Source: CAYTKU01 sp964550845 (lineage in GTDB: Bacteria; Patescibacteriota; Patescibacteriia; Magasanikbacterales; UBA922). Taken from it: DNA of 64,000 nucleotides. The notes beneath the pieces were generated by a model. It was given only the letters and a program-made list of their open reading frames with translations, did not search any database and was not told the origin of the DNA. Numbering within the stretch: position 1 is the first letter of the stretch; every line of letters starts with the position of its first letter. Shown here in pieces: positions 33,091-41,410 of this stretch. The translations under genes and the position numbers were made by a program. Where the stretch lies: contig CAZKAD010000003.1 in assembly GCA_964550845.1 (NCBI GenBank), forward strand, positions 1-64,000, written 5' to 3'.

Positions 33091-33957
33091 TTATTCATCT
33101 CTCACAACTGAAAGAAAATTTAGATGATCAACTACGCAGGCAGCAGCATTGAAATGTCCTCCGCCTCCAAATTGCTTAGCAATTGCCGAACAATCGACTT
33201 TGTCCTTTCCGCGAAAACTGACTGAATATCGCCCATTAAAAGTTTTCGAATAAAGTACGACAAAATCAATATTATATTGTCTATTCAGAAAGTCTCCAAG
33301 GTCACTTCGAAAAGCAGCTTCACATTCTCCAACCAAAACGTTATATATTTTTTGATCGAACGTCAAAGTTGCTCGAACAAACTTTTTAGCCAGTTCTTCC
33401 AGCACAAGTTGTTGTCGTCGAAGCAATTCTTTTCCATCTCGAATAAATTTATCCAAATTCCAATATTGATGAAGAATTTGGATGTCGACTGGAGTTGGAC
33501 TTGAAGCAAGAATAACCGCGTTGATCGCCTTTGATTCGTGAAGTTGAAATTTCCATAGATCTCGATCTCCGATATAATCAATAATTTCGGGTCTTTTCTT
33601 TCCAGGGAAGAAATAATCCCAAGTTAATTGAGCTCCACTTCGATCGAGATCGAAAATAAAATTAGTTTTTGTTTTAATCAATTCTGATTCGTTAGCTGTC
33701 TTATGATGATCAATTACAGTTACTTTTTTGGCTCGACAAATTAATTCTTCCATTACTTTTGGTTCAAAAGTGAGATCGAGAAATAAAATTCTCTGACCAT
33801 CGACAAAAGAAGGACAATCTTTTGTATTGTAGGGAAAGCCGAGAATTTCAACTTTGACTTTATTTTCGTCTGCCCACTTTTGAGCGATCCATCCGGATGC
33901 AGCTCCATCATAACAAGGCGAATGATAAAGAATATAATCAAACTCTTCAATAGTCAT
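33091..33957 (-). CDS. DHH-family phosphoesterase
   Basis: This is a 288-residue product. The DHH domain motifs are complete: YHSPCYDGAAS (Asp17), LFLDLTF (Asp61), VIDHHKT (residues 82-87) and IGDRDLW. The C-terminal DHHA1 domain carries GGGGHFNAAACVV. Members cleave short oligoribonucleotides, cyclic dinucleotides or polyphosphate. In a virus it could recycle nanoRNA or destroy cyclic-dinucleotide signals, but the motifs do not separate these. The start codon adjoins a perfect hairpin. Confidence 0.85.
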   Translation of the reverse strand: MTIEEFDYILYHSPCYDGAASGWIAQKWADENKVKVEILGFPYNTKDCPSFVDGQRILFLDLTFEPKVMEELICRAKKVTVIDHHKTANESELIKTKTNFIFDLDRSGAQLTWDYFFPGKKRPEIIDYIGDRDLWKFQLHESKAINAVILASSPTPVDIQILHQYWNLDKFIRDGKELLRRQQLVLEELAKKFVRATLTFDQKIYNVLVGECEAAFRSDLGDFLNRQYNIDFVVLYSKTFNGRYSVSFRGKDKVDCSAIAKQFGGGGHFNAAACVVDHLNFLSVVRDE

Positions 33958-33980
33958 TCTTTTTCTGTAAAGAAAAAGAA
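33957..33980. promoter_or_regulatory. Hairpin abutting a start codon
   Basis: The arms TTCTTTTTCT and AGAAAAAGAA with loop GTAA begin at the DHH gene ATG. It is a probable terminator of the upstream structural gene that also forms this gene's leader. Confidence 0.6.
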
Positions 33981-34043
33981 ACGTTTAACCAATCCCTCAG
34001 GACATTTAGCCACTTCAAAGAGTCCTTCGGGACGTTTAACCAA
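33981..34043. repeat. Two tandem palindromic elements
   Basis: Units ACGTTTAACCAATCC-CTCA-GGACATTTAG and GTCC-TTCG-GGACGTTTAACC lie just 3' of the minus-strand structural gene. Confidence 0.75.
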
Positions 34044-34046
34044 TTC

Positions 34047-35273
34047 TTATTGAGCCGGAGCCGAAAGATCTCCTTCTTCCTTCTTTTTCAGGATCGATTG
34101 ATCAAGAATAACTTTATCCGGTTTGACATCATCGAGATCGGTACGCCCTTCCTTAGCCTTAATCACCAATTCTCTTGCAGTCGCTCGGGCATCAACATCA
34201 TCTTCGTTGAAGAATTTCAAATCGGAACTAACTTGAATTTCTGGGAGACGATCTGGAACAATTGCAAGATCAAATGGATCTCTGCCGACCAAAAAGCGAA
34301 GAATGTTATTTTTCTCATCTGGCACTCCTGCTTCTCGACAGGCGTGACGATATCGATCAGCTGCCTCTTTCTCAAGAGCAGGATTCTTTGCATCCATGGT
34401 TTGAATCAATCCAATAGTTGCCATCAAAGTATCCTTCAAACGTTTCATATTCTTCAAACTCTCATAAATGGCGAAGAACAAATTGGCTCTCTTGACACGA
34501 AGAGTAATATATTGTTCGTTTTCATCTACTTCTCCACGAATAGCAGCATCTTCCTTCTTCTTCAAATTTTCAGCTCGAGCCCGAGCATCTTCAATCTCCT
34601 TCTTCTCATGCTCTCGACGCTTTTTCATATCATCACTCATCTCTTTCTGAAGCTCTTGTTTGAGACCAACCGAGTTTACCTCGAGAACAAAATCGTCGTT
34701 ATCGTCATCAACCAGAGGAAGAGGATAACCAACTTGACCCATATGAATATGATGATAGGAGTCACATTTGTTAATAATTTCAGTTGCGTGAGCTTCGAGA
34801 TCGGTTTCGTTTGAGAAATTACCTCGATTTTTCAGAATACCATACAAACCTTTTGAATTCGGTTTCGCTCCTGGAGCGGGAATAAAAGAAAAAGCACAAT
34901 AATTTTGTCCGTGAGGAATGACACTATCGGCAAATCGAGTTTCAATTCGAGGATATTTTGTCACAACCTTTTTGTAAGCCTCTTGAAGTTCGAGGTCAGT
35001 CATGCGAATAAACTTTGAGTCAACAGCATTCTCTCTCGGCTTTCTCGTAGGTTGTTCGGTCAAAAATAGAGTTTCATCTGTATCAGTCAATCGATATCCC
35101 TGTTTCTCAAGATGATTGAGCAAACTTGGGACATTGATCCAATTGCGAGGATTCGATTCCACTGGTTTCGGAGGATCCTGAGTCTTGGTCTCTTGGACCG
35201 GAGCTCGCGTCTCCTTCGGATCCGTTTCTTGCTTCGAATCTTGCTTTGGTTGTTTGACTCTCTTCTTTGGCAT
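34047..35273 (-). CDS. Conserved NCLDV virion-type protein
   Basis: This is a 408-residue product. After a Lys/Gln/Pro-rich start, the core has SVIPHGQNYCAFSFIPAPG, GLYGILKNRGNFSNETDLEAHA and YHHIHMGQVGYPLPL. These match a conserved NCLDV family I recall as DUF5832: G-Q-x-Y/F-x-x-x-S-F, a short iK-x-RG strand, then D-x-x-x-x-x-x-x-x-V-G. A long charged helix (KEMSDDMKKRREHEKKEIED) follows and the C-terminus carries a second helical domain. Such proteins are abundant in virions of related viruses. The exact role is unknown. Confidence 0.65.
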   Translation of the reverse strand: MPKKRVKQPKQDSKQETDPKETRAPVQETKTQDPPKPVESNPRNWINVPSLLNHLEKQGYRLTDTDETLFLTEQPTRKPRENAVDSKFIRMTDLELQEAYKKVVTKYPRIETRFADSVIPHGQNYCAFSFIPAPGAKPNSKGLYGILKNRGNFSNETDLEAHATEIINKCDSYHHIHMGQVGYPLPLVDDDNDDFVLEVNSVGLKQELQKEMSDDMKKRREHEKKEIEDARARAENLKKKEDAAIRGEVDENEQYITLRVKRANLFFAIYESLKNMKRLKDTLMATIGLIQTMDAKNPALEKEAADRYRHACREAGVPDEKNNILRFLVGRDPFDLAIVPDRLPEIQVSSDLKFFNEDDVDARATARELVIKAKEGRTDLDDVKPDKVILDQSILKKKEEGDLSAPAQ

Positions 35274-35442
35274 CTTTCTCGTTTAAAATCTTCTTTAAGT
35301 TTGCCATTTCGATTAAAATTCGATCAATTTTCTCTTCGGCTGTTGGTTCTCGTCCATAGTAAATGTAGCGTCCGAGATAATAAAGTCCGGTTATTGAACC
35401 TATTAAGATATCTTTTCCGAGTTGAAAAAGAAAGGAAGCCAT
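35107..35442 (-). CDS. Small membrane-coil protein overlapping the virion gene
   Basis: This is a 111-residue frame. The first 30 residues (FQLGKDILIGSITGLYYLGRYIYYG) could form one membrane segment, and residues about 35-60 form a coiled coil (EEKIDRILIEMANLKKILNEK). The last about 55 residues overlap the start of the neighbouring gene in another frame and are Ser/Glu/Gly-rich. The non-overlapping part looks like a real protein, and the overlap may be an extension past a lost stop codon. No family was recognised. Confidence 0.5.
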   Translation of the reverse strand: MASFLFQLGKDILIGSITGLYYLGRYIYYGREPTAEEKIDRILIEMANLKKILNEKDAKEESQTTKARFEARNGSEGDASSGPRDQDSGSSETSGIESSQLDQCPKFAQSS

Positions 35443-35464
35443 CCTTTCTTTAAGGAAAAATATT

Positions 35465-35797
35465 TTATCTTTTTCCGAGAAGTTCGAAGATAAAACTAAT
35501 CAATTCAAAGTTATCAACGTAATTTTTATGAATCGAATAGCAAATCTGATTTTGAGATGAAATAGTTAATTGCTCACCATCTTCAGAGGGAAATCGTTCA
35601 ACAATCCAAAGACTGTAATTCTCATCATTCAGCAATTTTTTAATCAACTGAATCTCCTTTTCATCTTCTGAACCGGGTATTGGACGCATTATTGTTTCAG
35701 CCATCAATAAGGAGTGCCAAAATTTTTTATCTTTGTTAGAGTATAATGCTGATCTTTTGAATTCGTAGCGAAACTTTATAGGATCCATTTTATTCAT
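35465..35797 (-). CDS. Small unknown protein coupled to the nucleotidyltransferase gene
   Basis: This is a 110-residue product. The ATG at 35797 overlaps the stop codon of the upstream gene (ATGA arrangement); a second ATG at 35788 is also possible. The protein is an alpha/beta mix (YSLWIVERFPSEDGEQLTIS, NQICYSIHKNYVDNFELISF) without known motifs. The overlap suggests co-transcription with the nucleotidyltransferase. Confidence 0.55.
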   Translation of the reverse strand: MNKMDPIKFRYEFKRSALYSNKDKKFWHSLLMAETIMRPIPGSEDEKEIQLIKKLLNDENYSLWIVERFPSEDGEQLTISSQNQICYSIHKNYVDNFELISFIFELLGKR

Positions 35798-37800
35798 TTT
35801 TCTCCAAGTTGAAATCTTTTTCTTGACAATGATTCAGTCAAGTCTTCAATTTTTTCCGCTGGCTGATACATTTGAATTGAGCCAAATTTCTCCATCACTT
35901 CTTCGAGAGGGGCTGATGCTTGAGTTTTCCTTCCTCGTCGAACTCCGTTCAGATCAAGGGGATTGATAAACATTCGATGGAGAGGAATGTTTCTTTGAAT
36001 TTGACATCCTTTGTATTCCTCTTGAGGGAAATACAGCTTACCTTCGGGGGTATAAGCTTCATTAGTAATTGCAGGAATAATTACGGGTCCTCGTTCAGTA
36101 ATCGCTGGAGCAATAACGAAGTGCCGGAATTTTTCTCGCTCATACTTGAATGCCAACATCGATTGGACAAAATCTTCATAAAGCACCAAAATATCAACAT
36201 CAAAATGCAATAAAATCAAAGGAGTATTTTTATCGACATTTAGGTCGTCATTGGAGAGGCATGGGAAATGAACCGTAAAAGTTTGGGTCGATTTTCTTCC
36301 GGGTGAAGAAGTTTCGATTAATCCAAAAATAAACCTCCTTAATCGAGAGAGTGTACTTCTCCGAATATAACCATTTTGAGCTTCATCGAGAACATTTTGA
36401 CAATAACGAACAACCCCATAGAAATATCTACGAATCTTATCACTCGGTGCTAAAATCTTAAACCAATTGATTGGATCAACTTTCTCATATCGAGCTCTCA
36501 ATTCTCGAGTTCCTCGATCTGCTTCTTCGATATAAGGCGCGACTAATCCGCGAACATGTTCGTCAAGATTACCAGTTAATTGAACCGGAATTTGTTTATT
36601 TCTTTGAACTCGAAGAATCTTATTAATTTCTCCTGCAAGATCTTCAACCATTGCAATTGCATTCTTTCCATCGGGAAAGACGTTCAAAAATCTGGTGTAC
36701 AATCTTTCTCCAAATTCACTTAGATAACCCATCATTTGTTCAAATGAATAGCAATAAACCGAATTTCCAAATGAAATGATTAAGTTCGAATTCTTTTTCA
36801 AATGTTGATCTACATCAATCTCTGCATTTCCCATCTCAGTTATTTGTAGACACTTGTCAGGTAATGATTCTTCTTGATTCAGAAAATTAACTGGAGCTCG
36901 TTCGTTACTTGAACTGGTGTAATAAACCTTACCATCAGCAATCAAATAAGTTACACCTGATTTGTAATCATGGAAAAATTGAGGCATCTCGTCTTCTCCT
37001 CGGGCAAGGAAATTCCAATGATTTCGAAATCCGATTGCAACTGTTGGTCCGTAGCTTGCCGTACCTCCATTTTTCTTTGATTTTTCAGGCCAAGGCAAAT
37101 TGTTGTTTAAAATGTAAGAGAGTGGATAATCAGCGTTCTTCAAATGGATCAATGTTGTCCAATTAAATTTAAATCCGCGATCCTGATACTTATGAATTCG
37201 TTTGAGTGTTCGAAGCCATTCAAAAGGAGATTGAGTTTCAATTGCCTTCATTCCGATTGAAGTTTCTTTCTCTGGTAAATAAGTCAGATCAAACATAGTG
37301 AAAAATTTTTGTCCATCAAAAAATACTTTACAAACATCGATGTCAAAATTATTGATTGCGCTCAAAATTGGGTAGGTACTTTCTTTCTCATCTTCATCGG
37401 TGTAAAGAACAATAATTTGCACACGAGGAAATTTAGCCTTTTGAATATGATGAAGAAAATGAATATGTTTAACCGTACTTCCAAATCGTAGATAATCTTC
37501 GCTTAAACTCTCGGTTCCAAGTTGGCTTGGTAGTTCATAGTCAAGTTGAAGAAAGTAACTGATTAAATTTTTAACTCCTCTTTGATTTGAGGTCCAAATG
37601 TCAACATCTGAATCTGACCATACAACATTCATGATCATTTGAAGAGGGAAACTTCCGGCGACAACTGCTTGGGACGATCGAAGCACATTTCCAAAGTCTG
37701 GGAAGATATTGAATAAATCTTGAACGTTTTTATGGAGCACAACTTTGTCAATTCGGAGTTGTCCACTTGAAAGTGGTTTGACCTTTTCTTTCAGATCCAT
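35794..37800 (-). CDS. Nucleotidyltransferase-fold protein 1 (Pol-beta superfamily)
   Basis: This is a 668-residue product. Near residue 47 it has AGSFPLQMIMNVVWSDSDVDIW, the G-S-x(n)-D-x-D signature of nucleotidyltransferases, with a later NNFDIDVCKVFFDGQKFF providing the third carboxylate. The middle repeats a SPFEWLRTLKRIHKYQDRGF helix shared with its neighbour. Poly(A) polymerases of NCLDVs belong to this superfamily, and the VP39-like domain at 10-11 kb would be the classical poxvirus partner. Other roles, such as toxin-like nucleotide transfer, are possible. The 3' end overlaps the start of the next gene. Confidence 0.7.
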   Translation of the reverse strand: MDLKEKVKPLSSGQLRIDKVVLHKNVQDLFNIFPDFGNVLRSSQAVVAGSFPLQMIMNVVWSDSDVDIWTSNQRGVKNLISYFLQLDYELPSQLGTESLSEDYLRFGSTVKHIHFLHHIQKAKFPRVQIIVLYTDEDEKESTYPILSAINNFDIDVCKVFFDGQKFFTMFDLTYLPEKETSIGMKAIETQSPFEWLRTLKRIHKYQDRGFKFNWTTLIHLKNADYPLSYILNNNLPWPEKSKKNGGTASYGPTVAIGFRNHWNFLARGEDEMPQFFHDYKSGVTYLIADGKVYYTSSSNERAPVNFLNQEESLPDKCLQITEMGNAEIDVDQHLKKNSNLIISFGNSVYCYSFEQMMGYLSEFGERLYTRFLNVFPDGKNAIAMVEDLAGEINKILRVQRNKQIPVQLTGNLDEHVRGLVAPYIEEADRGTRELRARYEKVDPINWFKILAPSDKIRRYFYGVVRYCQNVLDEAQNGYIRRSTLSRLRRFIFGLIETSSPGRKSTQTFTVHFPCLSNDDLNVDKNTPLILLHFDVDILVLYEDFVQSMLAFKYEREKFRHFVIAPAITERGPVIIPAITNEAYTPEGKLYFPQEEYKGCQIQRNIPLHRMFINPLDLNGVRRGRKTQASAPLEEVMEKFGSIQMYQPAEKIEDLTESLSRKRFQLGEK

Positions 37801-37809
37801 TTTTGGATC
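37794..37809. promoter_or_regulatory. Hairpin enclosing a start codon
   Basis: The arms GATCCA and TGGATC with a 4-nt loop include the ATG of nucleotidyltransferase 1. It is short but perfect. Confidence 0.45.
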
Positions 37810-37836
37810 GGAAATTTTTATTCTTTTTCTTTCGAA

Positions 37837-40038
37837 TTATTCTTTTCTTCCATTCCCAGATGAATACCGAAGAATTTCTTCTTCATTGATTGGCTCTTCT
37901 TCCGGTTCAAGTCCCGAAGGGACGGATTCAAGTCCCGAAGGGACGGATTCAACCGTTTGTTGAATTGGTGGAGGAGGTGATAATTGTTCAATCACTAGAG
38001 GAGATCTCCGAATTCCTTTGAGTCGTTCGGCATCTTCGGGTTGAATATTCTTTTTGTCAACAACAGTGTAACTCTTTCCATCAGGTCGATAAATGTGCTG
38101 TTCCTTTCGATAGAGTTGATAAACAAGTTTCTCCGATCCAGCTTGACAGTGATCGGCCGAAATGTACAATTCGCTTTGTTTTTGTTCATCGTTGACTAAA
38201 CCATAATTAATTGTGTAATCGAGACGTTTGTGATATCCTCGTTCATCTTTCATTGGCTTGAGGACAAAATGTCTCGCTCCAAAAAAGAAGGAGTCAATTG
38301 CCATCGTAACCTGTTTAAGTGGAATCAGGAAGTTTCCAGTGAGTCGAAGAAGAAAATATCCATCTTCAAGAGGGGGATTTTTTGGACTTTTATCTTTACC
38401 TGAACAACCAAAGAAAATATTCGAATTTCTTTCACTCGTTTTCCCTGTGATGTAATATTGATTCTTAATCAGATTAAAAATGCCGTAAACATTGCCTATC
38501 ATCACTTCGGAATTGTTTGACGCGTCGTCGTTCAAATCCGACAAACTATTTGCAATATAGTTCAAGTCTGGATAGTGCCTCAATACACGATTAAAGTTGA
38601 CATGTTTACTCACTTCTTCTTCAAACTTTTCAAACTGCTCGACCCAATTCTTAATGAGTTTATTGAGAAAAGGGAGGATTGAACGATTGCACTGAAATTC
38701 TTCCAGATTCCAATTGCAAGAATTTTTGTAAAGAAATCTCAAAGCATCGCGATAAGACATCACAGTTGAGCAAAATGGAGTCATAAATTCTTGAGCTTTT
38801 GCCAAAAGAGCAATTTTAGGGGAAGATTCAATTCCTTCTGAAGAATTTACTTGGAATTGTCTAAGCTCGGGAAATTCAAATCCAAACTCGTTCGGGTCAA
38901 ACGAAAAAAGTTTGAGAAAATGTTCAATTGAGAAGCAATAAATTTGATCTCCAACTTGAATAGTCGCTTTGAAAGTATCTTCAATTTGATCGAATTTTGT
39001 CTCATCAAACATAATATAATCGAAGCATTTTGTCGGAAGATCTTCTTCAATCAATTCGATCGCCTTTCCGAAATCTTTCTTTATTAATTCGATTGAATAG
39101 ATTACTTCACCATGAATATAGAAATGAAGATGATTGAGTGTCAAGACAAGATGGGGAATTTCACCAATTTTTGAAATTTGATCGGCAAGTGAATTCCATT
39201 TATTGACATAAGCGTCGACAAAATTTGTACCATATTCATGTGGATAATAAGGATATGGCTCTTCTGGTTTTGGATAAACTTTGGCGTACTTTCGAATAAA
39301 ATTGTACATCGGAGATTCATGAAGAGCATAGTCGAGTCCGGACCAGTCGAATGAAAATCCTCTTGACATATACTTTTCAACACGACGAAGCGTTCGGAAC
39401 CATTCATATGGAGACTGTTCAAAAATGGCATTTGAATTGAGTGATGTTTTACGTTGTTTCAAGTTGGTATTTTCAAATGAAGTGATCAGTTTCTCTCCAT
39501 CTGTAAACACACAACAAGCGTCAATGTCAAACGATTCGACGAGATCTTTTAAAGCAACGTTTGCATGAGTTAAAATTGCTTGAACATCAGGTTTCCTTCT
39601 ATTTGTATCTTGGTAAACGTAGATTGTTCTCACCCATCTCTTCAATCTTGAATATGTGTCAGATTCAGTCAAGACAGTTCCATGCTTTACAGGAAGATTA
39701 TATCCCTGTGCAAGGAGATAAGAAGAGAGTTTTCGAAGTTTATCTTTATCAGCAATCCAAATATCTACATCCGAATCGCCCCATTTTTCTCCAATTAAAT
39801 GTTGAAGGGGGAAACTACCTGCAATAATCATTTCATTTTGAGAGAGAAGATCTTGGAGTCCTGGAAATTGATTGTCAAACCAATTCTGTAGTGAATCTGG
39901 CAATCGATGAATCGAAACTTTTCTCTGAACATCAGAAGCTTCACTGACTGATTTCAATAAGAAGGGGAATTTATTTTCTGCGATCCCTTCGTTATCGAGC
40001 TGCGATGAAGTCGCGCCCATGTTGTCTTTTCCATTCAT
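37837..40038 (-). CDS. Nucleotidyltransferase-fold protein 2 (paralogue)
   Basis: This is a 733-residue paralogue of the adjacent gene. It has IIAGSFPLQHLIGEKWGDSDVDIW, then VESFDIDACCVFTDGEKLI, and EQSPYEWFRTLRRVEKYMSRGFSFDW, so all three catalytic acidic positions are kept. The C-terminus carries two copies of ESVPSGL from a palindromic DNA repeat and an acidic end. Two intact large paralogues side by side suggest split functions, perhaps polyadenylation and another transfer. A second ATG at 40020 is an alternative start. Confidence 0.7.
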   Translation of the reverse strand: MNGKDNMGATSSQLDNEGIAENKFPFLLKSVSEASDVQRKVSIHRLPDSLQNWFDNQFPGLQDLLSQNEMIIAGSFPLQHLIGEKWGDSDVDIWIADKDKLRKLSSYLLAQGYNLPVKHGTVLTESDTYSRLKRWVRTIYVYQDTNRRKPDVQAILTHANVALKDLVESFDIDACCVFTDGEKLITSFENTNLKQRKTSLNSNAIFEQSPYEWFRTLRRVEKYMSRGFSFDWSGLDYALHESPMYNFIRKYAKVYPKPEEPYPYYPHEYGTNFVDAYVNKWNSLADQISKIGEIPHLVLTLNHLHFYIHGEVIYSIELIKKDFGKAIELIEEDLPTKCFDYIMFDETKFDQIEDTFKATIQVGDQIYCFSIEHFLKLFSFDPNEFGFEFPELRQFQVNSSEGIESSPKIALLAKAQEFMTPFCSTVMSYRDALRFLYKNSCNWNLEEFQCNRSILPFLNKLIKNWVEQFEKFEEEVSKHVNFNRVLRHYPDLNYIANSLSDLNDDASNNSEVMIGNVYGIFNLIKNQYYITGKTSERNSNIFFGCSGKDKSPKNPPLEDGYFLLRLTGNFLIPLKQVTMAIDSFFFGARHFVLKPMKDERGYHKRLDYTINYGLVNDEQKQSELYISADHCQAGSEKLVYQLYRKEQHIYRPDGKSYTVVDKKNIQPEDAERLKGIRRSPLVIEQLSPPPPIQQTVESVPSGLESVPSGLEPEEEPINEEEILRYSSGNGRKE
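37910..37953. repeat. Tandem hairpin repeat inside an ORF
   Basis: Two copies of AAGTCCCGAAGGGACGGATTC, each holding a GTCCC/GGGAC stem, code the repeated VPSGLES residues in the nucleotidyltransferase 2 tail. Confidence 0.75.
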
Positions 40039-40072
40039 TTAAAAAAAGTTTTTTCAAATTAAATACATTCCA

Positions 40073-40321
40073 ATGTCACTTCGGCTAAATTCAAGGATGA
40101 TGACTCCAAATCGAATCCAACTTGGGGAAGTTTTTGGTGTTCCAATCTCAACAGGTAGCGTCGGAAGTTCCGGAAGCAATGAAAATGGAGAAGACATTCG
40201 ATCAATTGATGAACCTGAGCCAACGCCTCCAAGTGCATGTTCTGGTGCTCAACAAGGTCTTCGAGAAGACTTGATTCAAGCTCGAATCAATGCGATGACA
40301 ATGAAAAATCGATATGAATAA
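40073..40321 (+). CDS. Small unknown protein
   Basis: This is an 82-residue product. It has a short ordered start (MSLRLNSRMMTPNRIQLGEVF), a Gly/Ser/Pro-rich middle and a helical end (LREDLIQARINAMTMKNRYE). It is encoded only 34 bp from the divergent nucleotidyltransferase 2 start. No family was recognised. Confidence 0.5.
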   Translation: MSLRLNSRMMTPNRIQLGEVFGVPISTGSVGSSGSNENGEDIRSIDEPEPTPPSACSGAQQGLREDLIQARINAMTMKNRYE

Positions 40322-40417
40322 AGATGTGAAATTGAAAAATGATTTTTTTTGACAGAAAAGAAGGGAAAAATTGTAAAACAGACTCACTTTGATATTTGTT
40401 GAAGTATCAAATTGAAA

Positions 40418-41293
40418 ATGTCAATCCGTCTTCATACAATTTCTCGCGATGTGAATGGTGAACGAAAGGAGTTCATCCAAGCTCTGCCTGCCAAGTTTGA
40501 CAGTAAGAGATGTGGCTATGGTGATCAGTGTAAACGATTCATCGAGTACTGGTCGGCGTTCGAACAAAACGTCTTGCCTCATCGAGGAAGAAAGCTTTAT
40601 CAACAAGCTTTAAAAGCCCATCAAGAAATCTTTAGTGATCCGACCAAAAAATGTGGGCGAGTTCATCCTACTGAGTTCCCTCATGAGTACGAGTTTCGTA
40701 CCCAACTGGTGTGGCCAAGTATTCCACATGGTCAAGAGCAATACCTAAGAAATACTGCTTACTGTGTCGATTACTTTGGTGCATTTCCACTTGGTAAGTG
40801 TAAGCGCAAAGATTGTGCTCAAGCTCATGATGTGAAACAACTGGTTCCACGATTGTGCTTTGATCGTTTGACTTGTCCGTCATATTGCAATCAAACTGGA
40901 GAATGCCCTCGTCTTCACCAAGATATCTTGGGGAAGAAATGTGAAACAATTGAGGAATGGATGAATCGAACTGGTGATTGTCTCTATCAACCTTTGAACG
41001 ATATTATTCTACTCGCCAAGATGAAAATCAAGGCGAGAATGAGAAAATATGATGACATTCACTTTCAACTCAATGGACGCAAGATTCCAAAGAATAAGAA
41101 AAACAAGCCTGCAGTCGAAATCACTTTTGAGAGTGATGAAAGTGATGAGAGTGATGAAAGCGAAAAAGAAGAAAGCTCTTGCAATAATAACAATAACAAG
41201 AGTGAAAAAGAAAGTCTGTCAAAAACCGAACCAATGGTTTTGTCTGTTGAAGTGCTTGAACGAACTGTCTCGGCAATTTCATCGAATGAATAA
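40418..41293 (+). CDS. CCCH-type zinc-finger protein
   Basis: This is a 291-residue product from the ATG at 40418. Cys/His clusters occur along residues 25-175: CGYGDQC, CGRVHP, CVDYFGAFPLGKCKRKDCAQAH and CNQTGECPRLH, with the C-x4/5-C-x3-H endings of CCCH fingers. CCCH proteins bind RNA and regulate mRNA stability, and several NCLDVs encode them. The C-terminus is Ser/Asp/Glu-rich with SDESDESDESEKEESS repeats and an Asn run. An RNA-binding role is likely; target unknown. Confidence 0.75.
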   Translation: MSIRLHTISRDVNGERKEFIQALPAKFDSKRCGYGDQCKRFIEYWSAFEQNVLPHRGRKLYQQALKAHQEIFSDPTKKCGRVHPTEFPHEYEFRTQLVWPSIPHGQEQYLRNTAYCVDYFGAFPLGKCKRKDCAQAHDVKQLVPRLCFDRLTCPSYCNQTGECPRLHQDILGKKCETIEEWMNRTGDCLYQPLNDIILLAKMKIKARMRKYDDIHFQLNGRKIPKNKKNKPAVEITFESDESDESDESEKEESSCNNNNNKSEKESLSKTEPMVLSVEVLERTVSAISSNE

Positions 41294-41318
41294 CTGACCG
41301 ATAACCATCATTACAAAA

Positions 41319-41342
41319 ATCTTTTCCCTTTGGGGAAAAGAT
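41319..41342. terminator. Hairpin after the CCCH gene
   Basis: The arms ATCTTTTCCC and GGGAAAAGAT with a 4-nt loop lie between convergent genes. Confidence 0.75.
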
Positions 41343-41353
41343 AGACCCACTTT

Positions 41354-41409
41354 TGACCAGTCCTCGGGACGTTTAATTAGTTCAAAAAAAATCTTGAAGG
41401 GACGTTCAA
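41354..41409. repeat. Two palindromic elements
   Basis: TTGACCAGTCC-TC-GGGACGTTTAATTAG is followed by a degenerate unit (AAGGGACGTTCAA), 3' of the pseudokinase gene. Confidence 0.65.
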
Positions 41410-41410
41410 T

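Noticed and set aside
34050..34814. 254-residue plus-strand frame opposite the conserved virion gene
   Set aside because: It is low-complexity, Ser/Phe/Ile-rich, and antisense to a recognised family.
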